Part shown: piece by piece, positions 6,463 to 8,260 of the stretch | Layout of the letters: each line of letters begins with the position of its first letter | How positions within the stretch are numbered: the first letter of the stretch is position 1 | DNA from: DATKGN01 sp964385705 | GTDB taxonomy: Bacteria; Patescibacteriota; Microgenomatia; UBA10105; UBA927 | DNA length: 8,260 bases | Assembly: GCA_964385705.1 (NCBI GenBank) | Contig: CAYLQG010000065.1 | Coordinates: 1-8,260, forward strand | Reading direction: 5' to 3' | Made by a program: the position numbers and the translations under genes | Notes under the pieces: generated by a model | What the model was told of the DNA's origin: nothing | The model's input: only the letters and a program-made list of their open reading frames with translations | Databases searched by the model: none

Positions 6463-6756
6463 TTACGGTGTCGAAGTTGGCGTTAGAATCGGACTATTGC
6501 TTGGAGTAGGTGTGGCAGTAGATTTAGGAGTTGATGTTGGTGTCGATGTGGGTGTTGACGTCTGTGTCGGCGTTATCGTCTCCGTTGGTGTGACCGTCAT
6601 TGTTGTCGTGGGTGTAAGTGTAGACGTAACGGCAGCAGTGGGAGACAGTTGATTGGTTTCTCCGTTTTGTAGTTTACCGGAATTGAACGCAACATATCCG
6701 ACAATCCCCAGAAGAAGAAGTGCGCCGATAATGATAACAACTTTTTTGTTGGTCAT
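6463..6756 (-). CDS. Membrane-anchored Thr/Pro-rich low-complexity protein
   Basis: A 97-residue protein with a single hydrophobic helix near the N-terminus (MTNKKVVIII then GALLLLGIVGYVAF, about 5-24), a short polar stretch, and a tail from about residue 38 to the stop made almost only of Thr, Pro and Ser (TPTQTSTPTSTP and similar). No folded domain is present. Such tails are extended, often act as spacers or glycosylation sites in the cell envelope, and suggest a surface-exposed strand tethered to the membrane. The start lies 6 bp after the cupredoxin stop, so the two are surely co-transcribed; there is no Shine-Dalgarno. The repetitive DNA gives a long open frame on the other strand (Val/Gly-rich) that is only a shadow. 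Confidence 0.7.
   Translation of the reverse strand: MTNKKVVIIIGALLLLGIVGYVAFNSGKLQNGETNQLSPTAAVTSTLTPTTTMTVTPTETITPTQTSTPTSTPTSTPKSTATPTPSNSPILTPTSTP
6508..6640. repeat. Degenerate short tandem repeats encoding the Thr-Pro tail
   Basis: The plus strand reads as irregular units such as GTTGATGTTGGTGTCGATGT and GGTGTTGACGTC with a basic period of 6 bp (complementing codons for Thr-Pro, Ser-Thr-Pro). Unit copies differ mainly at third positions. Replication slippage can easily lengthen or shorten it, so the tail length probably varies between strains. Confidence 0.55.
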
Positions 6757-6762
6757 AGATAT

Positions 6763-7185
6763 TTATTGAACAGTAATCGTGCCATGCATACTTGAGTGAA
6801 TTTTACAGTGATAGGTATATGTACCTGCCTTACTAAAAGTGACAGTCCCTGATTTTCCCTGATCTAAGACGCCGGTATCAAAGCTATTATCATCGGCGGT
6901 TGCACTGTGACCCATACTGTCTTGGTTCGTCCATGTGACTGTATCTCCGACTTTGACGGTCAAAGTCGCAGGGGAGAACGTAGAATTTGCTATTTGTACG
7001 GAATTTGGATTTACCGGAGTTACACTCGTGGGACTTGCTTGTTGATTTGAACCATAGTTCGATCCACTTTTTTGTGCCTTATAGAAATAATACACTGCTC
7101 CATAGACAACTAAACCAATTACTGCGTAGATCACTATCCATTGCCAAAGGGGTCTTTTTCCGTATCCATTTTTCGCTTCTGCCAT
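6763..7185 (-). CDS. Membrane-anchored cupredoxin (plastocyanin/azurin-like blue copper protein)
   Basis: A 140-residue protein. A short cytoplasmic N-terminus (1-12) is followed by one membrane helix (about 13-35), a Ser/Asn/Gln/Pro/Thr linker (about 38-62) and a cupredoxin domain (about 63-140). All four type 1 copper ligands are visible: H93 in MGHSATAD, then C127, H130 and M133 in YHCKIHSSMHG. VQIANSTFSPATLTVKVGDTV and the TWTNQD turn are characteristic of small plastocyanin-like domains. The protein would carry single electrons or hold copper on the outer face of the cytoplasmic membrane. No copper oxidase or cytochrome gene lies in the window to name its partner. It is first in a minus-strand unit with the Thr/Pro-rich protein directly behind it. 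The ATG lacks a Shine-Dalgarno and coincides with the predicted transcription start. The electron-transfer role is by family; the copper site is seen directly. Confidence 0.9.
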   Translation of the reverse strand: MAEAKNGYGKRPLWQWIVIYAVIGLVVYGAVYYFYKAQKSGSNYGSNQQASPTSVTPVNPNSVQIANSTFSPATLTVKVGDTVTWTNQDSMGHSATADDNSFDTGVLDQGKSGTVTFSKAGTYTYHCKIHSSMHGTITVQ

Positions 7186-7191
7186 GCGCTT

Positions 7192-7200
7192 ATAGTACCA
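7192..7200 (-). promoter_or_regulatory. Possible extended -10 promoter giving a leaderless cupredoxin mRNA
   Basis: On the minus strand TGGTACTAT (7200 to 7192) is an extended -10 element (TGn plus TACTAT). Seven bases downstream is the A of the cupredoxin ATG, so transcription could begin at the start codon itself. This would explain the missing Shine-Dalgarno. No good -35 is seen. Confidence 0.35.
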
Positions 7201-7282
7201 ATGATGCCCAATCCCGTCTGCGAGCTGGGTATCACAATAACTGTAACCTGGAACGGCGTATCTCCTGTTAATCAGTACGTTT

Positions 7283-7312
7283 CAAAGCACCCTGACGTGT
7301 CAGGGTGCTTTG
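7283..7312. terminator. Strong hairpin terminator after the secreted-protein gene
   Basis: CAAAGCACCCTGAC and its exact reverse complement GTCAGGGTGCTTTG are separated by two bases, giving a 12-13 bp stem with a CGTG-type tetraloop. The arms begin with AAAG and end with CTTT, so each strand has a short A/T pair of tracts as in compact bidirectional terminators. It lies 17 bp beyond the stop of the minus-strand secreted protein and upstream of the cupredoxin, separating the two units. Confidence 0.75.
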
Positions 7313-7329
7313 GTTGATAACTTGTTTAA

Positions 7330-7890
7330 TTACGGAGTCGGTGTCGGAGTTGGAGTAGTTTTACCCCAATTTCCTCTTCCAAACCCTCTTCCGTGGCCTC
7401 CCATCATGCCCCCGAACGGGCCGGTGATAGTCGGATCGATATTATTGGCAGTAGCCCACGTTTTCCAGTCGTTTTGCATGTTCTGCACTTCCGTTTTCCG
7501 TTGGTCCGGCGTTTGTCCCGGTGTAAAAGGATATTTTGCATGCAAGGCGTCAAACTCGGCGATGATCGCCGTTTCCTGATCTGCCGTTATTTTGCCGGAA
7601 GTCACGAGCGGATCAAGTCTCGCCTTTTCCCGCGCATCCATCTGTTGTTGCGTCGGTGTCGGACGCGGTGTAGTATTTGCCATTTGCTGTTTATGAAAAT
7701 CAGTCATGGCGTTAGTGATCTGCGTTTTGTCGAGCCCAAACTTTTGTGAGAAAAAATTCACAAAGTTGGTGAAAAAGTTGCTTCCCATCCAGCCATTCCC
7801 CGCGGCAAATGCCGGCATGGGAGCTGCGACAACTGATCCAATAATAGCGACGGAAGCGGCGGCTGTGAGTATTTGTTTTTTAGTAACCAT
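7330..7890 (-). CDS. Secreted protein with signal peptide, helical core and Gly-rich/Thr-Pro tail
   Basis: A 186-residue protein. Residues 1-29 are a clear Sec signal peptide: MVTKKQ, a hydrophobic core ILTAAASVAIIGSVV, and a cleavage site around AFA. The mature part has a helical region (about 36-150) with FGLDKTQITNAMTDFHKQQ, a Pro/Thr/Gln break (73-84), LDPLVTSGKITADQETAIIAEFDAL and EVQNMQNDWKTWATANNID. It then has a Gly/His/Arg-rich stretch (about 157-175) and ends in TTPTPTPTP. The K(I)TxxQ...I...L pattern resembles helical secreted proteins of unknown function (DUF2680-like), but I cannot assign a family. The ATG at 7890 is chosen over GTG at 7899 because AAAGGAGGT lies 7 nt before it, the best Shine-Dalgarno in the window and one that overlaps the GTG. 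This suggests high expression. It diverges from an ArsR-type regulator that may control it. Confidence 0.8.
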   Translation of the reverse strand: MVTKKQILTAAASVAIIGSVVAAPMPAFAAGNGWMGSNFFTNFVNFFSQKFGLDKTQITNAMTDFHKQQMANTTPRPTPTQQQMDAREKARLDPLVTSGKITADQETAIIAEFDALHAKYPFTPGQTPDQRKTEVQNMQNDWKTWATANNIDPTITGPFGGMMGGHGRGFGRGNWGKTTPTPTPTP

Positions 7891-7934
7891 AGTATTCACC
7901 TCCTTTCAAGTTAAGAATCGTATCGTATAACCCC

Positions 7935-7966
7935 AAGCTGATGATTAGCTTAAGACTTTGAGGTCT
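7935..7966. other. Two small tandem hairpins in the secreted-protein leader
   Basis: AAGCT/AGCTT (7935-7951, 7-base loop) and AGAC/GTCT (7953-7966, 6-base loop) sit next to each other in the spacer. If transcription of the secreted-protein gene starts at the TATAAT inside the palindrome, they would lie in its roughly 110-nt leader and might affect mRNA stability. They are short and could be chance. Confidence 0.2.
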
Positions 7967-7989
7967 AGGATGAGGCGTGAAATTGGAAA

Positions 7990-8018
7990 TTGACAAAATA
8001 TTACGTTTATTATATAGT
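7990..8018 (+). promoter_or_regulatory. Sigma-70-type promoter of the ArsR-family gene
   Basis: A perfect TTGACA at 7990-7995 and TATAGT at 8013-8018 are 17 bp apart. The predicted start of transcription near 8025 lies inside the palindrome, giving a leader of about 15 nt without a Shine-Dalgarno. Because the -10 and start site are inside the palindrome, a protein bound there would block transcription. Confidence 0.6.
8009..8014 (-). promoter_or_regulatory. Candidate -10 for the divergent secreted-protein gene
   Basis: The minus strand has a perfect TATAAT (8014 to 8009) at the edge of the palindrome. The -35 position (8037 to 8032) reads ATAGTT, which is poor. If used, the leader to the secreted-protein start would be about 110 nt and the ArsR regulator would control both directions. 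Confidence 0.3.
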
Positions 8019-8040
8019 TAACTAATTAGTTAACTATATA
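8011..8040. promoter_or_regulatory. Perfect 30-bp palindrome, probable ArsR-family operator
   Basis: The left half TATATAGTTAACTAA (8011-8025) is the exact reverse complement of the right half (8026-8040). It contains two GTTAAC palindromes 6 bp apart, so it may offer two adjacent dimer sites. Its last base is the A of the ArsR start codon, and it covers the -10 and predicted transcription start. Autorepression by the adjacent regulator is the natural reading, but it is inferred. Confidence 0.7.
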
Positions 8041-8260
8041 TGACAAACACGACGTCTCCGAAACATCTGGATTATATATTTGAAGCACTGGCGAGCAAAC
8101 ATAGAAGGGAAATAGTGCACATGGTCAGTTTGCAACCATACGCTATAAGCGCACTTGCAAAACAGCGGAAATTATCTCTTCCCGCAATTTATAAACACAT
8201 AAAGATACTGGAAAAAGCCGGCCTCGTCATACGGAGAAAAACAGGGCACACAAATTTTCT
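8040..8260 (+). CDS. ArsR-family winged-helix regulator, N-terminal part (runs off right edge)
   Basis: An ATG at 8040 opens a frame of 73 complete codons to the window edge. HLDYIFEALASKHRREIVHMV matches the first helix of ArsR-type regulators (LD..F.ALA...RR.I). ISALAKQRKLSLPAIYKHIKILEKAGLVIRRK is the helix-turn-helix plus the first wing strand, with LPAIYKHIKIL as recognition helix. The metal-binding ELCVC motif of SmtB/ArsR on this helix is absent, so it belongs with non-metal members. In other genomes such LD..F.ALA..RR proteins often precede SRPBCC/AHSA1-type genes; whether that is so here lies beyond the window. It is divergent from the secreted protein and probably regulates itself and perhaps that gene. 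No Shine-Dalgarno is seen. Confidence 0.85.
   Translation, partial: MTNTTSPKHLDYIFEALASKHRREIVHMVSLQPYAISALAKQRKLSLPAIYKHIKILEKAGLVIRRKTGHTNF

Noticed and set aside
6480..6650. Possible CRISPR-like repeats
   Set aside because: The units are about 6 bp, contiguous and without unique spacers; they simply encode Thr-Pro.
6407..6652. Open plus-strand frame rich in Val and Gly
   Set aside because: It is the complement of the Thr-Pro repeat tail; repetitive DNA keeps the opposite strand open. It has no Shine-Dalgarno or recognisable domain and is antisense to two better genes.
7186..7262. Minus-strand reading frame open upstream of the cupredoxin ATG (about 25 codons)
   Set aside because: No ATG, GTG or TTG start follows the AGGAG-like sequence there in a useful position, and the membrane helix fits the ATG at 7185 as N-terminus.

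Overview
The window looks like bacterial chromosome of moderate GC content, using the standard code (TGA is a normal stop for several genes). No gene here fixes the lineage. Several traits together fit an uncultivated Patescibacteria/CPR-like or other poorly sampled lineage: several starts without a clear Shine-Dalgarno, small membrane-anchored or secreted proteins ending in Thr-Pro repeats, a very small cupredoxin, an orphan PAS/coiled-coil protein and short REP-like palindromes. This is inference and the confidence is low.

Left part (1-4433): a MarR-type repressor gene and a two-gene heterodimeric ABC exporter operon are transcribed divergently. Their 109-bp spacer holds two face-to-face promoters and one near-perfect palindrome that overlaps both. 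This reads as an autoregulated drug-efflux module: MarR shuts off itself and the exporter until a ligand releases it. The exporter NBDs are complementary and asymmetric: subunit 1 has the good signature but a poor catalytic site, and subunit 2 has the reverse. Downstream of marR on the same strand is the start of a membrane-anchored protein that runs off the left edge, with a REP-like hairpin between the two.

Middle (4434-5824): a CYTH/triphosphate-tunnel protein convergent with the exporter and a small four-helix membrane protein, both on the minus strand. Between and beside them are two non-coding plus-strand pieces that match the C-terminal tail of the second exporter subunit. The first is frameshifted and clear. 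The second is only the last ~15 codons and is tentative. They suggest that a second exporter copy once lay here and was broken up.

Right part (5825-8260): a minus-strand run of envelope-type genes. In transcription order these are a secreted signal-peptide protein with a Thr-Pro tail, a strong hairpin terminator, a membrane-anchored blue-copper protein (cupredoxin), a membrane-anchored Thr/Pro-rich protein, and an orphan PAS/coiled-coil sensor, followed by a likely terminator. An ArsR-type regulator diverges from this run and continues past the right edge. A perfect 30-bp palindrome abuts its start codon and covers its -10 and predicted transcription start. No RNA genes, CRISPR array, insertion sequence or tRNA were seen.
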